Below the pieces are notes generated by a model that was not told where the DNA came from, made no database searches, and was given only the letters and a program-made list of their open reading frames with translations. From Parvibaculaceae bacterium (GTDB taxonomy: Bacteria; Pseudomonadota; Alphaproteobacteria; Parvibaculales; Parvibaculaceae), in contig JAPWJY010000009.1 of the NCBI GenBank assembly GCA_028283765.1, positions 1 to 64,000 of the forward strand: a stretch of 64,000 bases of DNA, given 5' to 3'. Position numbers and translations under genes: made by a program. Of this stretch, positions 11,053-19,854 are shown piece after piece. Each line of letters opens with the position of its first letter. Positions within the stretch are counted from its first letter, which is position 1.

Positions 11053-12105
11053 ATGAGCATGAGCAAGACCAATTCCGGCAATTTCTTTGAAGATTTCCGC
11101 ATGGGCCAGGTGCTGGAACATGCAACGCCGCGCACCGTGACCGTGGGCGACGCCGCGCTCTATCAGGCGCTTTATGGCGGCCGCTTCGCGCTGCAATCCT
11201 CCGACGAGTTCGCGCGCACGCACGGCTTTCCCCGCGCGCCGCTCGACGATTTCCTCGCCTTCCATGTCGTCTTCGGCAAGACGGTGCCCGACATTTCGCT
11301 CAACGCCGTCGCCAATCTGGGCTATGCGGATTGCCGCTTTCTCGCCCCCGTCTATCCGGGCGACACGCTGAAAGCCGTGTCGGAGGTCATCGGCCTCAAG
11401 GAGAACTCCAACAAGGAAACCGGCGTCGTCTATGTCCGCTCGCGCGGCACCAACCAGAAGGGCGCGGTGGTGCTCGACTATGTCCGCTGGGTCATGGTCC
11501 GCAAGCGCACCGTCGAGGCGGCTGCGCCCGATGAGCATGTGCCCGCGCTGCCGAAGGCCGTGACGGCGGACCGGCTGGCGGTTGCCGCCGACGTGAAATT
11601 CACCGCGCTCGACAGCGATCTTTCCGGCTCGCGCCATCTCTGGGGCGATTATGAACCCGGCGAAAAGATCGACCATGTGGACGGCATCACCATCGAGGAA
11701 GCCGAGCATATGCTCGCGACCCGCCTCTACCAGAATACGGCCAAGGTCCACTTCAACCAGTTCACGGAAGGCAAGGGCCGCTTCGGCCGCCGCCTGATCT
11801 ATGGCGGCCATGTCATCTCGCTGGCCCGCAGCCTTTCCTTCAACGGGCTCGGCAACGCCTTCCAGATCGCGGCCATCAATGGCGGACGCCACGTCGCGCC
11901 CTGCTTTGCGGGCAACACGGTGTTCGCCTGGTCCGAAATTCTGGAACGGGCCGAACTGCCGGGCCGCGCGGACCTCGGCGCCCTTCGCATCCGCACCATC
12001 GCGACCAGGGATCTGCCGTGCACGGAATTCCCCGGCGCCGTGGACAAGGGCTATGCGGACGGCGTCATCCTCGATCTCGACTACTGGGTGCTGATCCCGC
12101 GCTAG
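11053..12105 (+). CDS. MaoC-type dehydratase, mesaconyl-CoA hydratase-like
   Basis: A 350-residue double hot-dog protein. The N-terminal unit (FFEDFRMGQVLEHATPRTVT, then TVPDISLNAVANLGYADCRFL) and the C-terminal unit (HFNQFTEGKGRFGRRLIYGGHVIS) match the layout of mesaconyl-CoA (2-methylfumaryl-CoA) hydratase of the ethylmalonyl-CoA pathway, which is about 340-350 residues. It interconverts mesaconyl-CoA and beta-methylmalyl-CoA. It lies nine bases after the CoA-ester lyase gene, the enzyme type acting next in that pathway. Other pathway genes (ccr, ecm, mcd) are not in this window, so the pathway itself is inferred. Confidence 0.85.
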   Translation: MSMSKTNSGNFFEDFRMGQVLEHATPRTVTVGDAALYQALYGGRFALQSSDEFARTHGFPRAPLDDFLAFHVVFGKTVPDISLNAVANLGYADCRFLAPVYPGDTLKAVSEVIGLKENSNKETGVVYVRSRGTNQKGAVVLDYVRWVMVRKRTVEAAAPDEHVPALPKAVTADRLAVAADVKFTALDSDLSGSRHLWGDYEPGEKIDHVDGITIEEAEHMLATRLYQNTAKVHFNQFTEGKGRFGRRLIYGGHVISLARSLSFNGLGNAFQIAAINGGRHVAPCFAGNTVFAWSEILERAELPGRADLGALRIRTIATRDLPCTEFPGAVDKGYADGVILDLDYWVLIPR

Positions 12106-12138
12106 CCTCACCCCCGAGACAGCCAGACAAGAGGTTCC

Positions 12139-12462
12139 ATGGCGAGTTTTGCCGCCTACGCCGCCGCAGCCCTTGCGGAAATCGCCGGCTGCTTCGCCTT
12201 CTGGTCATGGCTGAGGCTCGACAGATCGCCATGGTGGCTCGTGCCGGGCATGGGCTCGCTGGCGCTCTTCGCCTGGCTGCTGACGCTTGTCGACTCAGAT
12301 GCCGCGGGCCGCGCCTATGCGGCCTATGGCGGCGTCTACATCGTCGCCGCCATCCTTTGGCTCTGGCTCGTGGAACAGCACCAGCCGGACCGGTGGGACA
12401 TTCTGGGCGGGCTCATATGCCTCGCGGGCGCGGGCGTCATCCTGTTCGCGCCACGCGGCTAG
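12139..12462 (+). CDS. YnfA family small membrane protein
   Basis: A 107-residue protein with four predicted transmembrane helices: [57 protein letters not shown] and [16 protein letters not shown]. The [10 protein letters not shown] start and AYGGVYI motif are characteristic of the YnfA/UPF0060 family, a SMR-like inner-membrane family of uncertain role. It begins 33 bases after the hydratase gene with AAGAGG upstream. Its length equals that of the family. Confidence 0.92.
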   Translation: MASFAAYAAAALAEIAGCFAFWSWLRLDRSPWWLVPGMGSLALFAWLLTLVDSDAAGRAYAAYGGVYIVAAILWLWLVEQHQPDRWDILGGLICLAGAGVILFAPRG

Positions 12463-12660
12463 ATTGCGCCCATAGTTGTCCACCACCCATTGCAGCCAGT
12501 CGAAGCCTGCGAAAGAGCCGGCCGCCGCTGTCGTCTTTCTTGGGCCGGACGGCGGCGGGTGGGCGGTCCGGCGCACGCTGTCATGAGATGCTTGCGCCCG
12601 GCGCGACGAACGGCTTTTCTGTTGCCAAGAATAATTCTGAAAAAACAACGGGAGAGAGAA

Positions 12661-13512
12661 ATGGCGATCAACTACGACAAGCTGATGTCGCTGAAAACCC
12701 AGGGCCAGGAATTCGAATATGGCGAGCGCGAGACCATGCTCTATGCGCTCGGCATCGGCTTCGGCCGCGACCCCATGAACACGAAGGAACTGCCCTTCGT
12801 CTATGAAAAGAATCTGGTGGCGATGCCGACGCTCGCGACCGTGGTCGCCTGGGGCGCGGGCAACATGCGCGAAAGCGGCATCAACTATCTGATGGTCGTG
12901 CATGGCGAACAGAAGCTGACCCTGCACAGGCCCATGCCTGTCGCAGCCCGCATCAGCGTGGACACCCGCACCATCGGCGCATGGGACAAGGGCGAGGGCA
13001 AGGGCGCCATCGTCGTGACGGAAACGGTGATCAGCGAAAAGGGCGGCGACAAGATCTGCACGCTCGAGAGCACGACCTTCGCGCGCGGCGACGGCGGTTT
13101 CGGCGGTCCGCGCGAAGGCGCGCCGGTGCCGCATGCCCTGCCCACGCGTGCCCCGGACCAGACCGTGGAACTCGACACCCGCCCCGATCAGGCGCTGCTC
13201 TATCGCCTTTCCGGCGACCGCAACCCGCTCCATGCCGATCCCGAGATCGCTGCGCTGGCGGGCTTTCCCCGGCCGATCCTGCATGGCCTGTGCACCTATG
13301 GCACCTGCGCGCGGGCGCTGGCGACAACCGTGGCGGACCATGATCCCTCGCGCATCACGGGCTTCGACGTGCGCTTTTCCAGCCCCGTCTTCCCCGGCGA
13401 GACGATCCTTGTGGATATCTGGAAGGACGGCGGCATCGCCTCGTTCCGCGCCCGGGTGAAGGAGCGCGACGTCGTCGTCATCAACAATGGCAAGTGCACG
13501 CTGAAGGGCTGA
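12661..13512 (+). CDS. MaoC family acyl-CoA dehydratase ((R)-specific enoyl-CoA hydratase-like)
   Basis: A 283-residue double hot-dog protein like the hydratase-2 part of peroxisomal multifunctional enzyme type 2. The N-terminal half has the FAYxERDVxLYALGIG-type segment (YGERETMLYALGIGFG). The C-terminal half carries the active-site motif YRLSGDRNPLHADPEIAALAGF with catalytic Asp and His, followed by PILHGLCTYG. It would hydrate 2-enoyl-CoA to (R)-3-hydroxyacyl-CoA, a possible PHA precursor supply. GGGAGAGAA stands directly before the start. The 198 bases upstream contain no convincing gene. A long hairpin follows the stop. Confidence 0.9.
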   Translation: MAINYDKLMSLKTQGQEFEYGERETMLYALGIGFGRDPMNTKELPFVYEKNLVAMPTLATVVAWGAGNMRESGINYLMVVHGEQKLTLHRPMPVAARISVDTRTIGAWDKGEGKGAIVVTETVISEKGGDKICTLESTTFARGDGGFGGPREGAPVPHALPTRAPDQTVELDTRPDQALLYRLSGDRNPLHADPEIAALAGFPRPILHGLCTYGTCARALATTVADHDPSRITGFDVRFSSPVFPGETILVDIWKDGGIASFRARVKERDVVVINNGKCTLKG

Positions 13513-13519
13513 ACGCTAG

Positions 13520-13564
13520 CCGCAGAAGCCACCGTCATGATCGCCATGACGGTGGCTTCTGCGG
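13520..13564. terminator. Long perfect hairpin between convergent genes (bidirectional terminator)
   Basis: A perfect 20-bp inverted repeat (arms 13520-13539 and 13545-13564, five-base loop) fills the 55-base gap between the MaoC gene and the prephenate dehydrogenase gene, which end toward each other. There is no strong T run on either side, so it may stabilise 3' ends as much as terminate. Confidence 0.75.
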
Positions 13565-13567
13565 GGA

Positions 13568-14518
13568 TTATTCCTCGTCCTTGGCCGCGGGCGTCAGATG
13601 CTGGGGGTTGCGCCCGAAGTTCGGCGCGGGGCTGTCCTGCCCTGCCGCGATGATCTGCCGGCGGATCGCCCGGGTCCGGGTGAAGCGGTCGAACAGGGTC
13701 TGGCCGTCGTCCCAGCGGATCGCGCGCTGCAACGCCATCAGTTCCTCGATGAAGCGGCCCAGCATCTCGATGGTCGCATCCTTGTTGTTGAGGAAAATGT
13801 CGCGCCACATGGTCGGATCCGACGCCGCGATGCGGGTGAGATCGCGAAAGCCGCCCGCCGCAAACTTTGTGACGTCGGCCTGCGTCACCTTTTCGAGATC
13901 GGCGGCGACGCCCACCATGGTGTAGGCGATGAGATGAGGCACATGGCTGGTAATGGCAAGCGTCAGATCATGCTGGCCTGCCTCCATCACCGCAACCTTC
14001 GCGCCGCACGCTTCCCAGAAAAGCTCAAGCTTCCTGACGGCATTCTCGTCGCTGCCCTCGACCGGCGTCAGGATGGTCCAGCGCCCCTCGAAAAGTTCAG
14101 CAAAGCCTGCGTCGGGGCCTGATTCCTCGGTGCCCGCAACTGGATGGCCGGGAATGAAATGGACGCCCGGGGGTATATGCGGACCGATATCGCGCACCAC
14201 CGCCGCCTTGACCGAGCCCACGTCCGTCACCGTCGCGCCCGCCTTGAGGACAGGCTTCATCTCGATGGCGAGCGCTTCCAGCGCGCCGACCGGGGTACAC
14301 AGAATGACGAGATCGGCATCCTTCACCGCGTCGGCCACGCTCGCCGCCGCCTCGTCGATGAAGCCGCGCTCAAGGCCGCGCGCGCGTGTCGCTTCCGATG
14401 AGGCATAGCCGGCGACGCAGCCTGCAAGATCGCCCCGCTTGATGGCGAAGCCGAGCGAACCGCCGATGAGGCCAAGCCCGATGATCGCGACCTTTTCATA
14501 GCGTGGGGACATGCCCAT
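13568..14518 (-). CDS. tyrC: Prephenate/arogenate dehydrogenase
   Basis: A 316-residue NAD(P)-dependent dehydrogenase of tyrosine biosynthesis. The N-terminal Rossmann motif VAIIGLGLIGGSLGFAI is followed by ILCTPVGA and TDVGSVKAAVV. The substrate-site stretch FIPGHPVAGTEESGPD and ITSHVPHLIAYTM are typical of TyrA/TyrC. There is no fused chorismate mutase or ACT domain; the mutase is the first gene of the same operon. The start at 14518 is three bases after the hisC stop; an ATG at 14512 is an alternative. Cyclohexadienyl specificity (prephenate or arogenate) cannot be decided from motifs. Confidence 0.93.
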   Translation of the reverse strand: MGMSPRYEKVAIIGLGLIGGSLGFAIKRGDLAGCVAGYASSEATRARGLERGFIDEAAASVADAVKDADLVILCTPVGALEALAIEMKPVLKAGATVTDVGSVKAAVVRDIGPHIPPGVHFIPGHPVAGTEESGPDAGFAELFEGRWTILTPVEGSDENAVRKLELFWEACGAKVAVMEAGQHDLTLAITSHVPHLIAYTMVGVAADLEKVTQADVTKFAAGGFRDLTRIAASDPTMWRDIFLNNKDATIEMLGRFIEELMALQRAIRWDDGQTLFDRFTRTRAIRRQIIAAGQDSPAPNFGRNPQHLTPAAKDEE

Positions 14519-14521
14519 GGA

Positions 14522-15658
14522 TCAGACCTCCCGGCTCATGAATGCGCCCAGCGCCTCGACCACCAGCCGGTTCGCCTCCTCGCCGCCGACGGTGAGGCGC
14601 AGATGATGCGGCAGGCCATAGGCCTTGACGTGGCGCAGGATCAGGCCGCGCTTCATCAGAAATTCATCCGCCTCGGTGACGGTGCGGCCCGGCGTATCGG
14701 GAAAGCGGATCAGGATGAAGTTCGCCACGCTCGGCGTCACCTCAAGCCCAAGCTTGCCGATCTCCTCGCTGAGCCACGCCAGCCACTGGCTGTTGTGGGC
14801 GATGGAACGGGCCAGATGCTCCGTATCCTCGATGGCCGCGACACCGGCGCGCATGGCCGGAATCGAGACATTGAAGGGACTGCGGATGCGGTTGATGACG
14901 CTCACGACATGCTCGGGCGCGTAAAGCCAGCCCAGCCGCGCGGCGGCAAGGCCATAGACCTTGGAGAAGGTCCGGGTCATCACGACATTGTCCGATTGCG
15001 AGACGAGTTCGATGCCCGCCTCATAATCGTTCCGGCTGACATATTCGCTGTAGGCGGCATCGACGACCAGCATGATGTCCGGCCGCAGCCCCGCCTGAAG
15101 GCGGCGAAGCTCCGATCCCGGAAGATAGGTGCCGGTCGGATTGTTCGGGTTGGCGATGAAAACCATCTTCGTGCGCGGCGTGACGGCCTCAAGAACAAGA
15201 TCGACATCCGCCGTCAGATTGGTTTCGCGCACAACGACAGGCGTGGCCCCCGCCGCCCGCGTCACGATCGGGTACACGAGGAAACCATGTTCCGTCATGA
15301 TCGCCTCGTCCCCGTCGCCGAGATAGCACTGGGCGATCAGGTGCAGCAGTTCGTCGGAGCCCGCCCCGCAGACGATACGCTCCGGCATCAGCCCGAAGCG
15401 CGCGCCGATGGCCTCGCGCAAAGGGGCTGCCGACCCTTCGGGGTAGATCCACAGATCCTCGCCCGCCGCGAGAAAGGCGGCTTTCGCTTTCGGCGAGGGC
15501 CCCAGCGGGGTTTCGTTGGCCGACAGCTTGAAGACGCGCGCGGCGCCGGGCGCCTGGGCGCGGCCGCCGACATAGGGCGCGATGTCCAGTATGCCCTTGC
15601 GAGGTACTGGACCGGACCGGGAAAAGGGCCGGTTCGCGGAACTGGAAGAAGAGGTCAT
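14522..15658 (-). CDS. hisC: Histidinol-phosphate / aromatic aminotransferase HisC family
   Basis: A 378-residue fold-type I aminotransferase. It has [15 protein letters not shown], the [14 protein letters not shown] motif of HisC proteins, [14 protein letters not shown], the [13 protein letters not shown] loop, [10 protein letters not shown] and the PLP-lysine motif [17 protein letters not shown]. It lies between chorismate mutase and prephenate dehydrogenase with spacings of 3-4 bases. A role as the aromatic (phenylalanine/tyrosine) aminotransferase is therefore likely, perhaps alongside histidine synthesis. The start at 15658 lies four bases past the mutase stop with GGAG upstream. Confidence 0.92.
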   Translation of the reverse strand: MTSSSSSANRPFSRSGPVPRKGILDIAPYVGGRAQAPGAARVFKLSANETPLGPSPKAKAAFLAAGEDLWIYPEGSAAPLREAIGARFGLMPERIVCGAGSDELLHLIAQCYLGDGDEAIMTEHGFLVYPIVTRAAGATPVVVRETNLTADVDLVLEAVTPRTKMVFIANPNNPTGTYLPGSELRRLQAGLRPDIMLVVDAAYSEYVSRNDYEAGIELVSQSDNVVMTRTFSKVYGLAAARLGWLYAPEHVVSVINRIRSPFNVSIPAMRAGVAAIEDTEHLARSIAHNSQWLAWLSEEIGKLGLEVTPSVANFILIRFPDTPGRTVTEADEFLMKRGLILRHVKAYGLPHHLRLTVGGEEANRLVVEALGAFMSREV

Positions 15659-15662
15659 GGGA

Positions 15663-16547
15663 TCAGGCTCCGTCCCGGACGCGGCGAACGGGATTGGCGT
15701 AGCTGCCCAGCACCCGCACGGTTTCGATGAGATCGTCGCGGACAAGCTGCGCAAGGCGCGGATCGTCCGGCCGGACGAAGCCCGGCACGGCAAAAAGGCT
15801 GTAGCGCAGTTCATCCGGCACGTTGGAGGCGATCACGGAAAGACGCTCGCCGATGAAACCGGCAGCCTCGACCCGGGCGCTCATGCGGCCCTCGCTTCCC
15901 GTACCCGAGGTGCCAACGGCAAGAAGGGTGGTGTCGTCGCCGGTTTCCTCAAAGTCGGCCTGTGCGACGACAAGGGCGACCGGACCATTTTCCGCGCCCT
16001 CAATCTCAAGAAAAGGCAGACGGGCAACAATGCGTGGCGCATTTTCCCCGGAAACAAGGTTCAGCCACCAGTCGCCATCCTCATCGGGGCCGGGGCGGGG
16101 CAGGATGCCGATGGAAGCAGGGTCATTCGCCACCCTGCGCACGACATCGCGGGCGCTGGAATGCTGCTCCATGTCCGTCGACGAGCCGAAATAGCTGCGG
16201 GCCAGATCCCAGTAGGAAAGCGCCTGCGCGCCGCCGAACACCTCGACCCGGAACGGTCCCTGCATGCGGGTCGCGGTCGCCATGAGTTCGCGCCATATGC
16301 GGAAAATCACCTGCAAGGGCAGATCGCCCTGATGGCGCGCCGCGAGCGCTCTCATCACCTCGGCTTCCCGGCCGGGACGAAAGGCGGTGAAGCCCTGCGC
16401 TCCCGCCAGACCCGCTTCCTGCGCCTTGGCCTCCGCCACCCCGCGCACCAGTTCCGCCCGGCGCATGATCAGCGCGTGTATCTCGCCGTCGATCTTGTCG
16501 ATTTCGGCGCGGACCTCACTCAGTGGTTTCATCGCAAGCGGTTTCAT
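15663..16547 (-). CDS. Chorismate mutase (AroQ-type) with prephenate-dehydratase-like C-terminal region
   Basis: A 294-residue protein. Residues 8-95 form an AroQ helix bundle ([26 protein letters not shown], then KAQE and [13 protein letters not shown]) that converts chorismate to prephenate. The remaining 200 residues begin [21 protein letters not shown] and include [12 protein letters not shown]. The topology resembles prephenate dehydratase, but I do not see its Thr-Arg-Phe catalytic motif, so the region may be regulatory or inactive. It is the first gene of the mutase-hisC-tyrC operon and divergent from metX. Starts at 16547 and 16532 are both possible. No separate pheA is seen in the window. 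Confidence 0.85.
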   Translation of the reverse strand: MKPLAMKPLSEVRAEIDKIDGEIHALIMRRAELVRGVAEAKAQEAGLAGAQGFTAFRPGREAEVMRALAARHQGDLPLQVIFRIWRELMATATRMQGPFRVEVFGGAQALSYWDLARSYFGSSTDMEQHSSARDVVRRVANDPASIGILPRPGPDEDGDWWLNLVSGENAPRIVARLPFLEIEGAENGPVALVVAQADFEETGDDTTLLAVGTSGTGSEGRMSARVEAAGFIGERLSVIASNVPDELRYSLFAVPGFVRPDDPRLAQLVRDDLIETVRVLGSYANPVRRVRDGA

Positions 16548-16673
16548 CTGGCGTCTCGAACAGGCTAAAAAGACATTCTGACGGCCTTCCCGCTTCGGGA
16601 CAAAGGCCTTGTTTTCCCCTGCCGGGGAGAGCGGTATTCATACGGGGGCGACCCGTTAAAAGCAAAGAAAACA

Positions 16674-16703
16674 TTGACATTTCCGCCCTCCAATCCCTAC
16701 CTA
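16674..16703 (+). promoter_or_regulatory. Probable metX promoter and structured leader
   Basis: A perfect TTGACA at 16674-16679 is followed, with an 18-base spacer, by TACCTA at 16698-16703 as a weak -10. The 80-base leader before metX can fold into small hairpins (for example AAGGG-AGTA-CCCTT near 16745-16758). I could not match it to the SAM-II consensus. Confidence 0.45.
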
Positions 16704-16783
16704 TGCAGCCTCCCGCACGGTGCCGGGCAGGCGGCTCCGGAGCTGAAGGGAGTACCCTTGAAGGGGGTAATGAGAAGCTGACG

Positions 16784-17953
16784 ATGAGCGAGACGAGCCA
16801 GAAAGATCACCCGGCCCAACCGGATATAAAGGCGACGCGGGCCAAGATGACCTTTGGGCCCGGCGAGCCGCTGACCCTTGACTGCGGCGTCCAGCTCGCC
16901 CCCTTCACCATCGCCTATGAAACCTACGGCACGCTCAACGCGGACAAATCCAACGTGGTGCTGGTCTGCCATGCGCTGACCCTCGACCATCACGCCGCCT
17001 CGCAAAACCCGGTGACCGGCAAGCCCGGCTGGTGGAATTCGATCATCGGACCGGGCCTGCCCCTCGATACGGACCGTTTTTTCATTGTCTGCCAGAATGT
17101 GATCGGCAGTTGCATGGGCACGACCGGCCCCAAAGAGATCAACCCCCGCACGGGGACAGCCTATGGGCTCAACTTCCCCGTGATCACCATCGCCGACATG
17201 GTGCGCGCCCAGGCCATGTGCCTTGAGCAGCTCGGCATCCGGGACCTTTTCTGCGTCATCGGCGGCTCGATGGGCGGCATGCAGGTGCTGCAATGGGCAT
17301 CGGCCTACCCCGAGCGCGTCTTTTCCGCGATCCCGATGGCGACGGCGGCCCGGCATTCGGCCCAGAACATCGCCTTCCACGAGGTCGGGCGCCAGGCGAT
17401 CATGGCCGACGCGGACTGGCGCATGGGCGACTACATTGCGGCGGGCGTGACCCCCAGCAAGGGGCTGGCCGTCGCGCGCATGGCGGCCCACATCACCTAT
17501 CTGTCGGAACCGGCGCTGCACCGAAAGTTCGGGCGCAACCTTCAGGACCGGGAAAAAGTCACGTTCGGCTTCGACGCGGATTTTCAGGTCGAAAGCTACC
17601 TGCGCTATCAGGGCTCGTCCTTCGTCGACCGGTTCGACGCCAACAGCTATCTCTACATCACCCGGGCGATGGATTATTTCGACCTCGCAGCCGATCATGG
17701 CGGCGTGCTGGCGAACGCCTTCAGGAATACGAAAACCCGCTTCTGCCTGTTTTCATTTTCGAGCGACTGGCTGTTTCCAACCTCGGACAACCGCCAGATC
17801 GTCCATGCGCTCAACGCGGCGGCCGCCAATGTGAGTTTCGTCGAGATAGAGACGGACAAGGGTCATGACGCCTTCCTGCTCGACGAGCCGGAACTGTTTG
17901 CGACCCTGAACGGCTTCATCGGCTCGGCCGCCCGCCAGCGGGGCCTTGCATGA
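16784..17953 (+). CDS. metX: Homoserine O-acetyltransferase MetX
   Basis: A 389-residue alpha/beta-hydrolase-fold acyltransferase that activates homoserine for methionine synthesis. Marks are the N-terminal [25 protein letters not shown], the nucleophile elbow GGSMGGMQ (Ser at about residue 162), the aspartate in SFSSDWLFP and the histidine in DKGHDAFLL. The 5' part before the start includes possible leader structure. It overlaps metW by four bases (ATGA), the typical alphaproteobacterial metX-metW pair. Whether it prefers acetyl- or succinyl-CoA cannot be settled from this sequence alone. Confidence 0.96.
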   Translation: MSETSQKDHPAQPDIKATRAKMTFGPGEPLTLDCGVQLAPFTIAYETYGTLNADKSNVVLVCHALTLDHHAASQNPVTGKPGWWNSIIGPGLPLDTDRFFIVCQNVIGSCMGTTGPKEINPRTGTAYGLNFPVITIADMVRAQAMCLEQLGIRDLFCVIGGSMGGMQVLQWASAYPERVFSAIPMATAARHSAQNIAFHEVGRQAIMADADWRMGDYIAAGVTPSKGLAVARMAAHITYLSEPALHRKFGRNLQDREKVTFGFDADFQVESYLRYQGSSFVDRFDANSYLYITRAMDYFDLAADHGGVLANAFRNTKTRFCLFSFSSDWLFPTSDNRQIVHALNAAAANVSFVEIETDKGHDAFLLDEPELFATLNGFIGSAARQRGLA

Positions 17954-18582
17954 GCGTGATCCGGACAAACGGCCCCTCTTCCCTGCGCGCAGACCTCAAC
18001 ATCATCGCGGGCATGATCACGCCGGGTGCCCGCGTGCTCGATGTCGGCTGCGGCGATGGCGAACTGCTCGACCTGCTGGCCCGGAAGAGGAATGTGGACG
18101 GGCGCGGCATCGAACTGAGCCAGGAAGGCGTGAACGCCTGCGTCACCCGGGGCCTGTCGGTCATCCAGGGCGATGCGGACACCGACCTGCGCGATTATCC
18201 CGACGACGCCTTCGATTACGTGATCCTGAGCCAGACCATTCAGGCGACATGGGAGCCGCGCGAGGTGCTGACCCAGATGCGCAGGATCGCCCGGCACTCG
18301 ATCGTGTCGCTGCCCAATTTCGGCCACTGGCGGGTGCGCCTGCAACTGCTGCTGGGCGGGCGGATGCCGGTCACGAAGGAACTCGGCCATAGCTGGTACG
18401 ACACGCCGAATATCCATTTGTGCACGCTTTACGATTTTGTCGATCTGGCCCATGAGGCGGGCTTCCGTATCGACGAGGCCCTGAGCGTCACCGGCTCGAC
18501 ATCGCAGCCCATCGGCACCGTCGGCCGCCGCGCCAACCTGTTCGCGGAACTGGCCGTATTCTCGATGTCGCGCCAGAGTTGA
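17950..18582 (+). CDS. metW: Methionine biosynthesis protein MetW
   Basis: A 210-residue class I methyltransferase-fold protein. It starts [32 protein letters not shown], carrying the SAM-binding glycine motif, followed by the MetW-specific [24 protein letters not shown] and VILSQTIQ, and ends with [26 protein letters not shown]. MetW is needed with MetX for methionine formation in several proteobacteria; its reaction is not firmly known. Translation is probably coupled to metX through the ATGA overlap. Confidence 0.95.
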   Translation: MSVIRTNGPSSLRADLNIIAGMITPGARVLDVGCGDGELLDLLARKRNVDGRGIELSQEGVNACVTRGLSVIQGDADTDLRDYPDDAFDYVILSQTIQATWEPREVLTQMRRIARHSIVSLPNFGHWRVRLQLLLGGRMPVTKELGHSWYDTPNIHLCTLYDFVDLAHEAGFRIDEALSVTGSTSQPIGTVGRRANLFAELAVFSMSRQS

Positions 18583-18601
18583 ATTCCGGCGCGACGAAGC
18601 C

Positions 18602-18946
18602 TCAGGCGGCCACCGCGTCCGAATCCTTTTCACCCGTGCGGATGCGAAGCGCCGAAAGCAGGTCGAGCACGAAGACCTTGCCGTCGCCGATCCGGCCGGT
18701 ATGGGCGACCCTGGCGATGGTGTCGACAACGACATCCACCAGACTGTCATCGACGGCGATCTCGAAGCGGACCTTGGGAACAAGCGTCACCTCATATTCC
18801 GCCGAGCGGTATATCTCGGTATGGCCTTTCTGGCGGCCATAGCCCCTCACCTCGCTGACCATCAGACCAGAGATGCCGGTGTCAGTCAGCGCATCGATGA
18901 CCGCTTCGGTAACGGCGGGCTTCACCACGGCGATGATCATTTTCAT
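18602..18946 (-). CDS. P-II family nitrogen regulator, divergent second copy
   Basis: A 114-residue PII homologue starting MKMIIAVVKPAVTEAVIDAL. The T-loop YGRQKGHTEIYRSAEYEV keeps the tyrosine at residue 51, and the C-terminus has [27 protein letters not shown]. It differs from the amtB-linked copy at many positions normally conserved in GlnB/GlnK (FKLDEVR is replaced by AVTEAVI). AAGGAG stands upstream of the start. It lies tail to tail with metW and 23 bases downstream of a methyltransferase gene, with no glnA or amt gene adjacent. This suggests a non-classical target. Confidence 0.9.
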   Translation of the reverse strand: MKMIIAVVKPAVTEAVIDALTDTGISGLMVSEVRGYGRQKGHTEIYRSAEYEVTLVPKVRFEIAVDDSLVDVVVDTIARVAHTGRIGDGKVFVLDLLSALRIRTGEKDSDAVAA

Positions 18947-18969
18947 GTGGGGGTCTCCTTCTTGCCTCA

Positions 18970-19725
18970 TTATCCATGGCGTATCGCGGTTGCGCCAGCA
19001 ATGCCTGCAGGTGCCGGCGCGCCGAAAGCGGGAACCCGGACGCGCCTGCGGCGGACCGGCACCGGCGTTGCGGCATAAATCTGCTTTGTCGCCTCTATCA
19101 GGAACACCCCGGCGAACCGGGGCCACATGAGATCCCCCGCGCGCTCCCAGACATTGGCCGAGCGCAACAGAGGCTCCCAGTCGACAGGAGGTACATAAAG
19201 GGTTGAGGCCCAACCGCAAGGACTAAACATCGATTCGCGCAGAAGCCGGGTGATCTGGCCGCGCGAAAAGGGCTGCCCTTGCCCGAATGGCGTCGTCTCG
19301 CGCCGCGCCCACAGGCTTTGCCGGTTGGGCACCACGATGAGCAACCGGCCGCCGGGGGCCAGCACGCGCCAGATCTGGCGCAGCATGGCGCGCAGATTGT
19401 CGCTCCCCTCGATGCCGTGAACGACCAGCACGCGGTCCATGGTTTCATCGTCGAGCGGCAGATCGGCTTCATCGACCAGCGCGGTATGGGAGGGACCCGA
19501 AGCGGGCCAGTGCAGCACGCCTTGCGCCGCGGGCATGAATCCCAGCACCCGTTCAGCCTTGCCGATAAAAGGGGACAGATAGGGGGTGGCGAAGCCCAGA
19601 CCCAGCACATTAAGACCCGAAACCTCCGGCCACAGCTTCTGAATCTGGCCGTCAATGAGGCGGCGCGACACCCGGCCCAACGGACGGCTGTAGAAATCGC
19701 GCAGGTCGATCACATCCATGTGCAT
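18970..19725 (-). CDS. Class I SAM-dependent methyltransferase-like protein
   Basis: A 251-residue protein with a methyltransferase fold. GLNVLGLGFATPYLSPF replaces the usual glycine-rich SAM motif, and RVLVVHGIEGSDNLRAMLRQIWRVLAPGGRLLIVVPNR is a clear motif II/III region. Related proteins are commonly found divergent from gloB in alphaproteobacteria, as here. The substrate is unknown. The C-terminus is basic (VPVRRRRVRVP). The start at 19725 has an in-frame ATG alternative at 19719. The divergent PII gene lies just downstream in the same direction, so the two may be co-transcribed. Confidence 0.8.
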   Translation of the reverse strand: MHMDVIDLRDFYSRPLGRVSRRLIDGQIQKLWPEVSGLNVLGLGFATPYLSPFIGKAERVLGFMPAAQGVLHWPASGPSHTALVDEADLPLDDETMDRVLVVHGIEGSDNLRAMLRQIWRVLAPGGRLLIVVPNRQSLWARRETTPFGQGQPFSRGQITRLLRESMFSPCGWASTLYVPPVDWEPLLRSANVWERAGDLMWPRFAGVFLIEATKQIYAATPVPVRRRRVRVPAFGAPAPAGIAGATAIRHG

Positions 19726-19854
19726 CCGCGGAGCCTAAATCGCGCACAATGAAAGTGTAAGGGCCAGATACGCGAAAACATTCGAACGGGTTCATTTATC
19801 CCCGCCAACAGGCTAGTCTGTAATCATTCAAATAAGCCGTACCGGAGTACACCG

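Noticed and set aside
10072-12111. A 679-codon open frame antisense to the CoA-ester lyase and mesaconyl-CoA hydratase-like genes
   Set aside because: It is a mirror of strongly coding sense genes with recognisable motifs. Its own sequence has no family features and shadow composition.
12463-12660. Possible minus-strand gene remnant (peptide FAGFDWLQWVVDNYG)
   Set aside because: Only a short open stretch reads like protein. It has no start, no family and no continuation in either direction, so it is treated as intergenic.
16548-16783. SAM-II riboswitch before metX
   Set aside because: The expected conserved core (GAUUU and UUGCA with the UUAAA pseudoknot partner) is not seen in the leader.
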